Below are positions 1-10,514 of a stretch of DNA of 64,000 bases, piece after piece. The notes beneath the pieces were generated by a model, which was not told the origin of the DNA, ran no database searches, and saw only the letters and a list, made by a program, of their open reading frames with translations. Source of the DNA: Euryodendron excelsum (Eukaryota > Streptophyta > Magnoliopsida > Ericales > Pentaphylacaceae). Position 1 is the stretch's first letter; each line of letters opens with the position of its first letter. Position numbers and translations under genes: made by a program. The stretch is taken from the NCBI GenBank assembly GCA_033060915.1, contig CM065397.1, positions 14,013,001-14,077,000 of the forward strand, in the 5' to 3' direction.

Positions 1-1677
1 ATCTCAAATGTAAAAGTAGATAGGTGGAAGTCCCAAGGAAGATGTTCTCTCTTCTTCTATTAAAATGTAATTCAATCCATTGTATTTAAATTTCAAAGTT
101 CAATGTATTTCTTTATTTTTCATGAATGAATGAATGTTCTCACTCGAAGGTAAGGTATCTGTGTACAGGGGCAAACCCCTATCTCCAAAAAGTGAGCTAA
201 ACTTATCTTTGGTTTTTTTTTTTTTTGTTTCTGTTTTGTCTTCTATCCTCCCCCTATCTCCAAGTATCAAGAAAATCGAAGGCAGAAGCAATACAAAGAG
301 GGGGTCTTCTAAACTATTCATTTACTATTATCATGATGCTCATATAATCATTTTCATTATGCTCATGCATCCATATCTATTCCAAGACAAGAGTTTCAAG
401 AAACTCAAGTCATTACATTCTTATGCATTTAATCAACTGTAAAGAAAAAGGAGCAATCCAATCTTATGTTAATCAAATCTACCAAAACTCTTAAGGGTTC
501 CTTAACCCTAAGGATTTATGGCATGCATAGAACCATGTCTCGAGAGGGGTCTAAATCCCTCTCCGTCAGTGGAGGAAGGATTACCCAAACAAAGAAACAT
601 CAACCGGCCCATGCCGAAGAGGTATTGTATTGCATACAGGGGCAAAACCCTATCTCTAAAATGGATCTAGCATCATGCCTAGATTCCCTCAAAGAAGGGA
701 CCTCCATAGGACATGTATCCATAAAACTTCCAACCCCACATGCTAACTGTGCTTTGTTTTTCTTTTCCTTTTTCAAGTTAAAGAGCATAATTGAACTCAT
801 GGAATCCCTCTAGCATCTCGCGCAATTCACACTCGTGCAAAGATGAGCCCAGTTATTGGAAGAGGCCTAACCCACATTAAATAATAAGAAGAACTGGCCA
901 TTTATCTACAAGACATTACCTCCATGCCATGTCCCGACAATCACCATCCATGCGGAAGAAGACTTCATAGTTTACAAAGTTCTATCAATCCCATGTATTG
1001 CCACAACAGAACCCTCCAACTTCCAAGCTTTCAGACGCATGTTAACCGCCCAAAAAGATTTGGCTCATTCCAGCCATTTGACAGTTGAGAACATGGTCAC
1101 TAACCACCTCAGTAGTAGAGGCTTCCAACATAAGGAAAGGACTAGGGGCACAGTTACAGGGTGATCTTCATCTACAACAATTCAATGGTTAGCATCATAC
1201 TTATAGGATAGGATACTGTCCCCTTCCAGAGGATCCTAAGCAAAAGGGTCGACCCAAAATCCAATCATTAAACAGCAGACAGCAAATTAACAGTTTACCA
1301 TCCTTGCAAATAAGTTCAAATCCCAAAGGAGTCGCTATCAAGCTTATTTAAAAAAAAAAAGATGCCTCGGCCCTAGGCGTTGATCATTCAACATTAGCTT
1401 ATCTTCCTCAAGCAGTAAAGTTGGTAAATTAGACCGCATTTCATGTTCCCAGACCCTGAAGGCCTTGGTAAAGCCTACAAAAGGAACCCCTTGATTTTAA
1501 CTTATCAAAGTATCATGTAAATATCAAGTACATAACGGGCTAATCTGAAATAAATGACTTTTAATCATGAAATGCTTCATTTGTCATGCTAAAATCTTTT
1601 ATAAAAAAACAAAACTTGCAGGATATCCAATGTTTGGCATCTTTTGACCCTAAAGACTTTTAGACGTCCTTTACAGA

Positions 1678-1902
1678 CTCGGCCTCCCCAACTCCATCAT
1701 TACAGATAATGCAAGTATCCTCAACAACAACACAATGACAAAACATCGTCAAACCTTCCAGATCAATCCCCATAACTCGGCAGCCTACTGTCCACAAACA
1801 AATGGAACCATTAAAGCAGCAAAACAAAAAGCGTCTAGAGAATCCCTCACAAGAAAAATGACAATAACAAGGATTGACAGGAGCAACTATCTTTCGCATT
1901 GA
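1678..1902 (+). pseudogene. Ty3/gypsy integrase core fragment
   Basis: The + frame starting at 1678 reads through the conserved integrase stretch LPNSIITDNA, then NSAAYCPQTNGTIKAA, which matches the second Asp block and the P-x-x-NG block of the D,D-35-E core of Ty3/gypsy integrases. The catalytic Glu expected after NG (usual form NGAVEAAN) reads Lys here, so the core is catalytically dead even apart from the breaks. The frame closes at the TGA at 1900-1902. Homology resumes in another frame just after (ALMAYRR..., about 1896-1960), which indicates a frameshift. Identification as an integrase remnant is firm; the family is not. Confidence 0.78.
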
Positions 1903-2128
1903 TGGCATATAGAAGACTAGCTAAAAAACTAGTGGGAACAACTTTGCCTCCTAGAAGAAGAGAGAATGGTAGCCATCTACCATGCCCCAAGCGATCCTTC
2001 AACACGAAAGTCAAGTCCTGCCAGTTCAAAGAAAGAGATATTGATCTTACAAAGATACTTTCAAGTTAGCAGAAAGCCAAAGGTAAGTATAACCTCAACT
2101 ATAAAGAAAAGCATTGATCCTAGCAAAA

Positions 2129-2191
2129 GCGAAAGAAGAAATCTTTGCAGCACTCATCAATTCAGATTTAGTAAAGTACTACTATGTGTAA
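2129..2191 (+). pseudogene. C-terminal end of the gypsy pol frame
   Basis: The frame ends with INSDLVKYYYV and a TAA at 2189-2191. This is the usual ending of plant Ty3/gypsy polyproteins (INSDxxKxYYx then stop). It fixes the strand of the element and marks where the non-coding 3' region starts. The stretch between the integrase remnant and this point is broken in frame. Confidence 0.6.
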
Positions 2192-4410
2192 TAAAAAATT
2201 TTGACAGAGCAATGACAGCAATGATTGAAATGAAGAGAGGCCATCAATTCCTCTACCATACACTTAAAAGCATCCCATTGCAAAAGTTAGTTGAGCCGCT
2301 TACTTTCCTTTAAAAAACCCAACCTAATGATCGCCGCCCACAATGGGTTGAGACAGAGTAAATAGGATATAAGGGAAATAAAGAGCGGGTACAGGTCTAA
2401 GGAGTGCCAAAAAAAAAAGCATGACCTCGTTGACATAGTGAAAATTCAAAAAAACACTGTAAGTAAAAAGGTCAAGGCAGGGCAAAATACAAAAACTGTC
2501 AACCTGGTGAAAATCTATAAGAACACCATGGTGCAAAGTTAACAGTCTGGAATCGAGCCAGGGTATGTTTAAATCTAAAAGCAAAATGGGAAATAGAAAG
2601 TAAGCAACAATAAGAAAGTGAGTTTAGCTGTCCAAGGTGATCATAGGTCCTAAAAAGCCAAATAAAAGTAAAATGTTTTGAGCCTTTATCCATTCCTTTC
2701 AAATACCCCATAACCAAGCCCACATTATAGTCCAAAATAAAGACCTTTCAGATCGATCATGGCTATCATTACTCTTTAAAGGAAGATGATTGCACTAAAA
2801 AGTGTTCTATCTATCAGAAATTCCAACTCAGTTCTAGGCTTAATGTCAAAGTAACATCAATAACCTTCAACTAAAGCAGTGACTTCAATCAACAACGGAT
2901 TTCATCACCAATCGTTCTTCCAAATCAAAGGATTCAACATTCCTGTTCTCATTAGGCATGGGGTCATCTTCATCAGCATCAACGAGAAAAATCAAAAGAA
3001 AATGCATGGCCTGAGGACATAGTGAAAAACCTCTAGAACGCTATGGGTAAAATAATAGGGTCATGACAAAATACAAAACTACCGACGCAGTGAAAATCCA
3101 AAAACGGGCGCTGACGTGCAAAAATGTTAGAACCGGCACCCATGAAAACCCACAAGGGCACTGGTGGCAAAAATGGTTTAAATAAAAAATAAAAAGAAAA
3201 AAAGAAGAAGAAGAAAGGTCAGCTCTCCAGATCAGCAATCCAAGTAACAGCAATAAAACAAGGCTCAGCGAAATTGTCAAGTCTCATGCCTCAACAATGG
3301 GTCAAGGGATGCCAAATAGTGGAGAACCTGCATTGGTAACAAATTTCTAAACTCAGCATGGCAAAGTAATGAGCACTAATATCATAAGTCATTTATTAAG
3401 ATTAGTCTGTTATAATTTGATATTTGCTAATGAGACACTAAGATAGGTACAAGTTCAAGGGGCATCTCTCTAAGCTTTCTAAGGTCCCAAGGTGTCTTCG
3501 AACACAACACTCTGATGTCATAGCCAAGGAAGTCCGGTAGCCATCTATCCAGAGTATAATCAACTAGAGCAGCCAACAGAGTTGGTCCCGGCAGCTCGAA
3601 CCATGATCTTGCCCTCCACAGCTAACAAGAAATAGAGAATGGGGCAACAACCCACCCTCAACCTCCCAATCAAATAGGAAACAGTCTCCCAAGAAGCTAC
3701 AGACCAAAGACGGAACAATGTCCTCTCCTTCAAATTCCAAGGGAAGAGAGTCACGAGCACAAAGTAGTCTCCCATGGCAGCCCGTGCTTAGTTTTGCTGA
3801 GAAGTCTCCCAACCTGCAATTCTACCATAGCCCCCCTTAAAAAGCTACATCAACCTCAACCTTAGCATCAACTTCGGTAGGGATAGTCTCAACATCTTCA
3901 ACAGCCTCATCTAGGGCATCTACTACAATAGCCCTAGCAAAGCCACCCTCTTTCATCAACAGCACTAGTCCTCCATATGACCAAAGCAGACCTCGTTATT
4001 GCATTCGGCGTAAATCATTGTCTCCTACATAAGCCACTCAGACAAGCCCCAACTCAAACTCAAAGTTAATCAGTGTGGCCATCCAAGCGTGCTAATCATC
4101 CCTATTAGCCCAAGCATCAACAACAATAATCCTCTTCTCGGCTAGAGTAGCTCTCGTCATCGTCAGTTTAGATTTCAGTCATGCCCCCTCAACTCCAAAT
4201 TTAGTCAGTAAGGCGACCTCTCCCGCGTCAATCATCCCGAAGGTAAGGTAGAAGAAAAGGGAAAAGCTAAGAACTTATCAACCCGAAGAATATGCATATA
4301 AAAAAAGGGAGAAAAAAGAAAGAAAGAGAAGACAGAAAAAAGAAGATGCACAAAAAAGGGAAAAGAAAACAAAGAAGAAAAAATGAAAAAGAGAAAAGAT
4401 GAACAGAATT
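2192..4410 (+). repeat. Non-coding 3' region of the gypsy element with repeated blocks
   Basis: No reading frame here looks like a protein. Two blocks resemble each other: about 2424-2545 and about 3005-3175. Each runs through the series GACATAGTGAAAA, GGGCAAAATACAAAA or similar, GTGAAAATC, and a GCAAA-rich end. Blocks with a GTGAAAACCC..AAGGGC theme are common in the 3' part of Tat-like gypsy elements; assigning these to that pattern is an inference. The end of the stretch (4255-4400) is a purine-rich AAAGAAAGAGAAG tract. Confidence 0.5.
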
Positions 4411-4790
4411 CAAGTTTCGAGTCAAAATGAATTTTCTACACATTTTGTCTTTAAAGTTTTAAGTTTTGAGTCAAAATGAATTTCCTACACATTTTGTCTT
4501 CAAAAATTCAAGTTTCGAGTCAAAATAATTTTTCTACACATTTTGTTTTAAAAAAATTCAAGTTTCAAGTCAAAATGAATTTTCTACACATTCTGTCTTC
4601 AAAAATTCAAGTTTCGAGTCAAAATAAATTTCCTACATATTTTGTCTTCAAAGATTCAAGTTTTGAGTCAAAATGAATTTTTTACACATTTTTGTTTTTC
4701 AAAAATTCAAGTTTCTAGTCTGAATTTTCTAAATATTTTGCCTTCAAGTATTCACAGTTTCAAATTAAAATAAATTTTCTACACATTTTG
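4411..4790 (+). repeat. 49-bp tandem repeat array, about 7-8 copies
   Basis: The landmark GAGTCAAAATGAA recurs near 4421, 4470, 4519, 4569, 4618, 4667 and 4718, giving spacings of 49, 49, 50, 49, 49 and 51 bases. Each unit runs CAAGTTTCGAGTC, AAAATGAATTT, CTACACATTTTGTCTTC, AAAAATT with a few substitutions. Copies decay toward 4790. It is a head-to-tail array without spacers, so it is not a CRISPR. It lies between the pol stop and the 3' LTR of the gypsy element. Confidence 0.88.
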
Positions 4791-6150
4791 TCCAGATGTT
4801 AAATCAAAATAGTTTTTCAACTTTTTCCTTCAAAGAGTTCATCTCAAAATCAATTCCGAGGTCTTTTAACCTTCCATTTCCAAAGTTATTTCAAAATCAA
4901 AAACCAAAGTTCATTTTCAAAATCAAATATCAAAAACTTTCAATCAAAGTCCATCTCAAAACTTTTCTAAGTTTCTTCTTCAAAAAATTTCTACTCTGAT
5001 CAAGTTTCAAGGTTTTTTAAAAATTCTTCTTCCAAAAAGTCTTCTTCAAAATCAGTCCTCAAAATTTTTAAGGTTTCCAATTCTCAAAATTTCATCCTTC
5101 CAAAGTTCTTATCAATTTCGAAGTTCTCTAAACCCTAAAATCTTTTTCAAAAATTTCCTAAGTGTTTGCCTTACAAGTTTTATTCAAAATTCCATTTTCA
5201 AAAATTCTTCCTAAGTTTTTTTTTTTCAATAGTTTTAGGCTTCCCCAAGTTTTTCGAGGACTTCTTCGCCAAAGAGGCTCCACATTCAAAGGTTTTACAT
5301 CTTTTCTCCTTAAAAAGATTTCTTTTTAAAATTTCCCACTCATTCTATACTTCAAAAATTTTCCTCCCGAGTTTCTCAGCGTTTTCTCTGTCAAAAAAGT
5401 CCTCACCCTCAAAGATTTTATACCTTTTTCCTTAAAAAATAGTTTATTTCAAAAATTTCTAACTTTTTCCTCATTTCAAAAATTTCGTCCAAGTTTCTCG
5501 GGGTCTTTTCTGCCAAAAAGGTCCCACTCTCAAGGCTTTCTTAACTTTTTTTCTTCAAAAATTTTGATTTCAAAAACACCTTTCTAGGTTTTCTTACTCC
5601 TTTCTTCAAAAATTAATAAATAATAATAATAATAATAAAATAAAAGAGGTTTCATTACAAAATCATTTCCTCAGTTTTTCAAAAGCTTTTTTCTTCAAAA
5701 AGTTTAATCTTAAAACCTTTTTTGGGGTTTTCCAAGTTTTATCCTTTTAAAGCTCCGTCCTTAAAAAATGTTCCAAAAGTTTTCAAATTTTCTTCCTTAA
5801 AAAGTTTCCTTCTCAAAAAATATTTCATAGGATTCCTGCGCTTTTTCTTTCAAAAGCCCGATTTAAAAAAAAAAATTCGGGTGTTCAACCGTTCACCTCA
5901 AAAAGCTTATTTTCAAAATCCTAGTTTTTCAAACTTTTCCCTCAAAAGTTCTGTTTCAAGTTTCAAAGATTTTCCAAAACTTTTTTAATTCAAATCCAAA
6001 TCAATCTATTTCAAAAAGCGATTTCAATATCATTCCAAAAAGTCAACTTTAATTTTAAAATCATTTCAAAAGTTCAAATCACCATATTTCAAAATAATCT
6101 AGTTTTCAAACTCAAAATTCCAACTATTCCAGTCTTAAAAATCCTCAAGT
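4791..6150 (+). repeat. Degenerate TTCAAAA/CTT-rich low-complexity stretch
   Basis: About 1.3 kb built almost entirely from variations of TTTCTTCAAAAAGTTTC and TTCAAAATC, with a short AAT microsatellite at about 5606-5640. It looks like a heavily diverged continuation of the 49-bp array. Reading frames here are artefacts of low complexity (runs of Phe, Ser, Lys, Leu). Confidence 0.6.
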
Positions 6151-6223
6151 CCGTCCCTCCGATCGCCTCGCAGTCAACATAGGACTCATACTTTATCGTT
6201 TTTTGCCTTCGTCAAGCAAAAAC

Positions 6224-6240
6224 AAAAAAAGAGGGGCAGC
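6224..6240 (+). other. Polypurine tract before the 3' LTR
   Basis: The run AAAAAAAGAGGGGCAGC ends immediately before TGTAAGCACCC. A purine tract abutting an LTR that opens with TG is the expected plus-strand priming site of an LTR retrotransposon. Position and orientation agree with the pol remnant upstream. Confidence 0.62.
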
Positions 6241-8102
6241 TGTAAGCACCCTATTTTTGCCTGCTCAGAAATCTCTAGTCCGCCCGAACTCATATTCAAA
6301 CCGACCCAGGCACATTCAAGTTTAAATCAATTTTCTAGACTCAATCCAATCAATCAATCGCTTCGCAGGCCGGCTAATAAGTCTTCTGAAGAGTAGATGA
6401 GAATTGAATAGCTCACTAAATGTCAACTCTTGAGGACAAAAGGAATATTTTGATGTGTAAGGAATGTTCAGCTCAAAATCATCAAATGTTGAAAGAATAT
6501 TGTATCTCTTGTCAATAAATGTGTTTGGAGTCTTCTATATAAACCCCTTCATTAATTTAAGTCGTTGGAGGTGGTTGGGACTTCATTTAATGTGAGATCA
6601 AACCAATATAATGTTTAAAAATATAGTCGTTAGACCCAGGTGTCGACACCTATACTCCATGTGTCAACACATCATGCTGTTATTTGGTCATTGGCTTGCA
6701 TGTGTCGACACCTCAAGACCATGTAATGACAAATCGTACTTGTGCTTGGTCACTGCCTTCTATGTATCGACACCTCAAGACCATGTGTTGACAACTGCAG
6801 TTACATTCCTTAAGTTTGCCCTCTATCTTCATGTGTTAACACCTTAAACCTATGTGTCGACACCTGTAGTGCATTCTCCAAGTCTTACCTTCTAGTTTAA
6901 TGTGTTGACTCCTTAAACTCAGATATTGTCTTCTATGCTTTTCTTAGCCAATTTTTTTCAGATAATTCAAGTTTCTTCGAGGGGTGTTCACTTTGGGGTA
7001 TCAAGAAACTCTTAAATGATCTTCAATCAAGTGTAGTTACTTGAAAGAGTTCCAATTCAATTTTGGATAGAATTTTTTTCTTGTTGATCAAACTTGAACA
7101 ACCTTTGATGCCTTCAAGACCATCTTCTTGAATCTCCAATGTATCTTCCAAAAGTTTGATGATTTCTTCTTTAAGCGTCTTCAATTTCTTCGAAATCAAT
7201 TCATTGGATTGATATTTGAATAGATGTCTTTTTTCTCTATTTCTCATCCTTAGCTTGTTGTGCATAAGCTTTTTTGTTATGCCATAATCTTTGATATACA
7301 AAAAGTTATTAAATTTTTGATTTGTTTCCTATGTTTCTGCACACTAAATAAAGATATTAGAAAACTAACATAAAGTTTAGTTATCATCAAAATCAAAGCA
7401 CAAAGTCAACAACCTCGACAGTTAATGCGTCGTAACCCTACAGTCGCAGGGCCAGTGCGAAGTTGCCATGTGGGGTGTGAACCCTGGAAACGACAGAAGA
7501 TCAAACGACAAGTCATAATTGCAAATCTCAGTCCTTGTCCCCCAATCAATCCAAATAGGGCCCAAGGGTTAGGGGCAATTGTGGATCTAGTGGAAGCCAA
7601 GCCCGAGAGAGAGAGAATATCAACCCAAGGAGATCGGTCCAATGTTGCCGACCTAGCAGGTAGGGCCCGTGCCAATCAGAGGCTAAGTCCCAAAGGGGTT
7701 GACTCAAGAATTCTAATCTAAAAGTTATAAGGACTAATGGATCCAAAATACAAATCTCATTCCTAAGGGGACTAGAACAAATAAAAGATAAGTCCAATCC
7801 ATTAAACCGATTCAAAAAGGGAGATTTCTAGGAGGAAAGTGACTCCAATTTCCAAAGGAAACATGGCATTCTGAAACTTATAAATATCCCATGTACTAAA
7901 GGGGCAATGTACGTTCACTTGAGTTCTAGCTCTCAATATTGTATTCAATTCACTGTGATTAAGCTTGCTAACTTAATCATCAGTGTACCTTCGGCCCAAA
8001 GAGGGTCAACGCATTCTCATTGTCTTCTTCTCTTGCAGATAGTTCGTACTCATCAACTTGGTTCGCGCATTAAATCAGGCATTCCTAAAAATTCCACCTA
8101 CA
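6241..8102 (+). repeat. Putative 3' LTR of the gypsy element, probably with a nested insertion
   Basis: The LTR opens TGTAAGCACC after the polypurine tract. The right part (about 7411-8102) looks like the transcribed end of a plant LTR: ATAAATATCCC at about 7880, a TTCACTTGAGTTC stretch, a CTTCTTCTCTTGCAG tract, and a possible CA end at 8101-8102. The middle (about 6400-7400) has a different character: its own TATATAAACCCC box near 6538, TGTCGACACCT repeats, and a minus-strand open stretch at 7023-7301 coding a Lys/Glu-rich coiled coil. I infer a second, nested LTR-type insertion there. No target-site duplication was found for it. Confidence 0.48.
6636..6880 (+). repeat. Imperfect ~60-70-bp repeats around TGTCGACACCT
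   Basis: The motif TGTCGACACCT or a close variant occurs near 6642, 6702, 6764 and 6859, with further half-copies (TGTGTCAACAC, TGTGTTGACAAC, TGTGTTAACACC) between them. The core TGTCGACA is palindromic. The segments CATGTGTCGACACCTCAAGACCATGT and the next copy are nearly identical. It lies inside the presumed nested insertion in the LTR. Confidence 0.62.
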
Positions 8103-8692
8103 AATATTATATTGAGAAAGAAAGAATCTAAAATCTAAGACTAAAAAATTAATATTAGAATATTAATATTTACTTACATACTAAAGATTTTTGTGTAATT
8201 AAATATAATATAATTATTCAGGTATTTCATAATATAATTGGGACGAGTTTGAGGTGGGTTGAACTAAATTCTACCCCATCTCAAATCTGCATTTGATTTT
8301 GCATTCTTTTTTATATTTCGTCTCTAACCCATTTTTTCATTCCCAAAACCCTTTCTGTTATAGGCGGGATGGAGCAAAGTTCAGATTTTTTTACTCCAAT
8401 TACCGTATTTATGTGTAATGCTGTCCAATGCTTGTTGCATGTGATGTAACCATCTCTTTGCAGCTTGATGAATGACCGGAAATGGGCAGTGAAATCCAAT
8501 CAGAGCAGGATGGGCTACAACAAGTCAAAACAAAAATTAATGAAATTTTGGTTTTTTTACCAAAATAATATAATTTTTGAAATGTATTCTCCAAATATGA
8601 ATTTAGAAAAAGTTATTCCCACTTTAATATTGCGTTACAGATTTGGCAAAATAAGCACAATTTTGAATTGTGCTTTTTCACAGAAGACAAAG

Positions 8693-8895
8693 AGTGAGAG
8701 AGAATAGACAGAGAAAGAGAGAGAAGTTTTATATGAGAGAGAGAGTAAGAGAGAAGAGAGAGAGAGAGTGAGAGAGAGAGAGGGGGGTTTAGAGAGAGAA
8801 GAATTGCAAAGAGATAGACAGAGGGAGACGGAGGCGGGGAGGGGTTTTAGAGAGAAGAATTGCGGCTCTCTCTCTTCACTTTTTCTCTCTTCTCT
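8693..8895. repeat. GA-rich tract followed by CT-rich tract
   Basis: About 120 bases of GAGAGA with interruptions are followed by a CTCTCTC tract (8866-8895), making a large imperfect inverted arrangement. The segment GGGTTTAGAGAG..AGAAGAATTGC appears twice, near 8787 and near 8842, as a direct repeat. Confidence 0.78.
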
Positions 8896-9488
8896 TTCAT
8901 TATTTTTGTCTTCAAAGAATTAAAAGAATAAAAATAAAAATTTTAAAATTATTACCAAATAAGGTAAAAAATATAATACAAAATACAAATAAATTAAATT
9001 AAAAATTTTACAAATAATCATATTTAATTTGTTAAAACAAAATAATTATATTTAATTATTATTGTGTTTACAAACATAAATACAAATAATATGTAATATA
9101 TAGTACTTTTGAAATTATACAAAAAATGATATGTAATCTATAATACTTTTGAAATGATACGTAAATATAAATGATATGTCTATTTTTATAATGTATGATT
9201 TTATTCTTTTAAATTTTTAAAAATAAAAATTTCAAAAGTACTATAATTTTCGTTACTTCGAATATACAGCAGATAGTATTAGTTTCTACTCTTCAATTGG
9301 CCTAGTTTAGAATTCCTGAAGTTCCCATTATGCAGACAAAATGGTCCATCAGCGCATTTATTCTAATTATAATGTGCCCATCGCCTCTCGCAATCAACTA
9401 AATGTGACCACTAATATAAGCTACTACAGAATTAATTCTTTTGAATCGTCATGGATTGTTCAAAGTTACATAAAGTAAAAATAACAAG
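8896..9488. other. AT-rich spacer, no gene seen
   Basis: Very AT-rich sequence with short self-similar blocks such as GATATGTAATxTATA near 9088 and 9128. No frame, RNA gene or element end could be supported. Confidence 0.5.
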
Positions 9489-9545
9489 TATCTCTCAAAA
9501 TTGATATGTGATTTAGTCTTATCTCTCAAAATTGATATGTGATTT

Positions 9546-9577
<32 letters not shown>
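9489..9577. repeat. 31-bp tandem duplication plus (TC)n microsatellite
   Basis: The unit starting TATCTCTCAAAATTG is repeated exactly once at 9489-9519 and 9520-9550, and the second copy runs into about 14 TC dinucleotides ending at 9577. The unit ends in TAGTCT, which matches the start of the TC run, so slippage may have produced both. Confidence 0.87.
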
Positions 9578-9581
<4 letters not shown>

Positions 9582-10514
9582 CTTAAGAGTTCACTACTAT
9601 TCTTGTCTGTTGTTCTGTGAGACTCCTTTTATGTTGCGTCATATTACAAAGTTTCTTGTGCTTCTTTGATTTTTGGTAACTTCTGTTTTTTTCTATTGTA
9701 CAAATTTATGGGTATGTTTGTCGAAGGGAATCAACTGAAATTTTAGAAAATGGCATGATGAATTTTATATTGGCGGGTGAGAAAAAAACTCGAGGTAATA
9801 GATATAAGAGGACGGCTAGCGACCACCATGCCGGGCCGTTAGGCGCCAGTGGATGGTCGTCACAACAGTTGGGTGGGTCTCAATTGATGTGACGACCATC
9901 TCAATTAATGTGATGACTATTTGCTAGCACCAAACAACCAAGCGCGATGGTTGCTAATATTTTTCTAGACACAATAAATCTAAAAAGTTTCTTCAATTGA
10001 GACCAGAGTCTATAGGTGTAGGCTGTACTTCTTAGTACAATTTATTTTTCTTACTAAAAAAAACTAGTTTTAGAAAATTTAGAATTGAAAATAAGAAGAA
10101 ACTAGAAAACAATTGCTGTCTAATCGTTCTTATTTTTCTATGAACCCAAATTTTTTAAAACTCGAAACACAACATATAAAAATAATTTTCTTTTTGAAAT
10201 ATACATTTTAGAAAATGTCCTCACAAGCAAAAATTTTTAAAACAAAGTTTCTCTAATATATTTTAGTCTTGTTTCCATTATTTTGTTTTTAGAAAATAAA
10301 ATTTTGTTTTTTCATAAGAGGACCAGATAGACTAAATTTCTACACATTTATTTCCTACATACCAAACACTCCCGCTGCTGACGACAAACCTACCCTCGCA
10401 TCTCTTTTTATCACTCGTCTCGACCCACCCAAGTGAACAGTGTCTCCGTTTCTCTTTCCAAACCTAGGGTATTTTCTGAATTTTTCCCGAGAAACAAACA
10501 GGCAACCAACCAAA
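9578..10514. other. Upstream region of the FRIGIDA-like gene
   Basis: AT-rich spacer, then from about 10360 a more GC-rich, pyrimidine-rich stretch (TCGTCTCGACCCACCC, TCTCCGTTTCTCTTTCC) that fits a promoter and 5' leader. No clear TATA box was found. A block at 10060-10250 (AAAACTAGTTTTAGAAAATTTAG and onward) resembles a short non-autonomous transposon but has no defined ends. Confidence 0.45.

Larger units (their letters stand above)
1..8102 (+). mobile_element. Decayed Ty3/gypsy LTR retrotransposon, 3' part
   Basis: A single + strand element explains this stretch. In order it shows an integrase core remnant (1678-1902), the last codons of pol with its stop (2129-2191), about 4 kb without coding sense, a polypurine tract (6224-6240) and an LTR that opens with TG at 6241. 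The 5' part lies outside the window. Long non-coding 3' regions with tandem repeats are known from the Tat lineage (Tat/Ogre/Retand) of plant Ty3/gypsy elements, so I infer that lineage without proof. A 27-bp motif around TACAGGGGCAAA occurs at about 166-192 and again at about 635-661. Many stops and frameshifts show the copy is dead. The right edge at about 8102 is the least certain boundary. Confidence 0.68.

Noticed and set aside
466..813. 115-codon ATG frame near the window start
   Set aside because: No recognisable domain and it lies within a decayed retrotransposon.
4411..4790. Regular repeats that could suggest a CRISPR array
   Set aside because: Head-to-tail units without unique spacers, in plant DNA; a retrotransposon tandem array explains them.
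7023..7301. Minus-strand 92-codon Lys/Glu-rich coiled-coil frame
   Set aside because: AT-rich, no family recognised, and inside a probable nested LTR insertion; more likely element debris than a gene.
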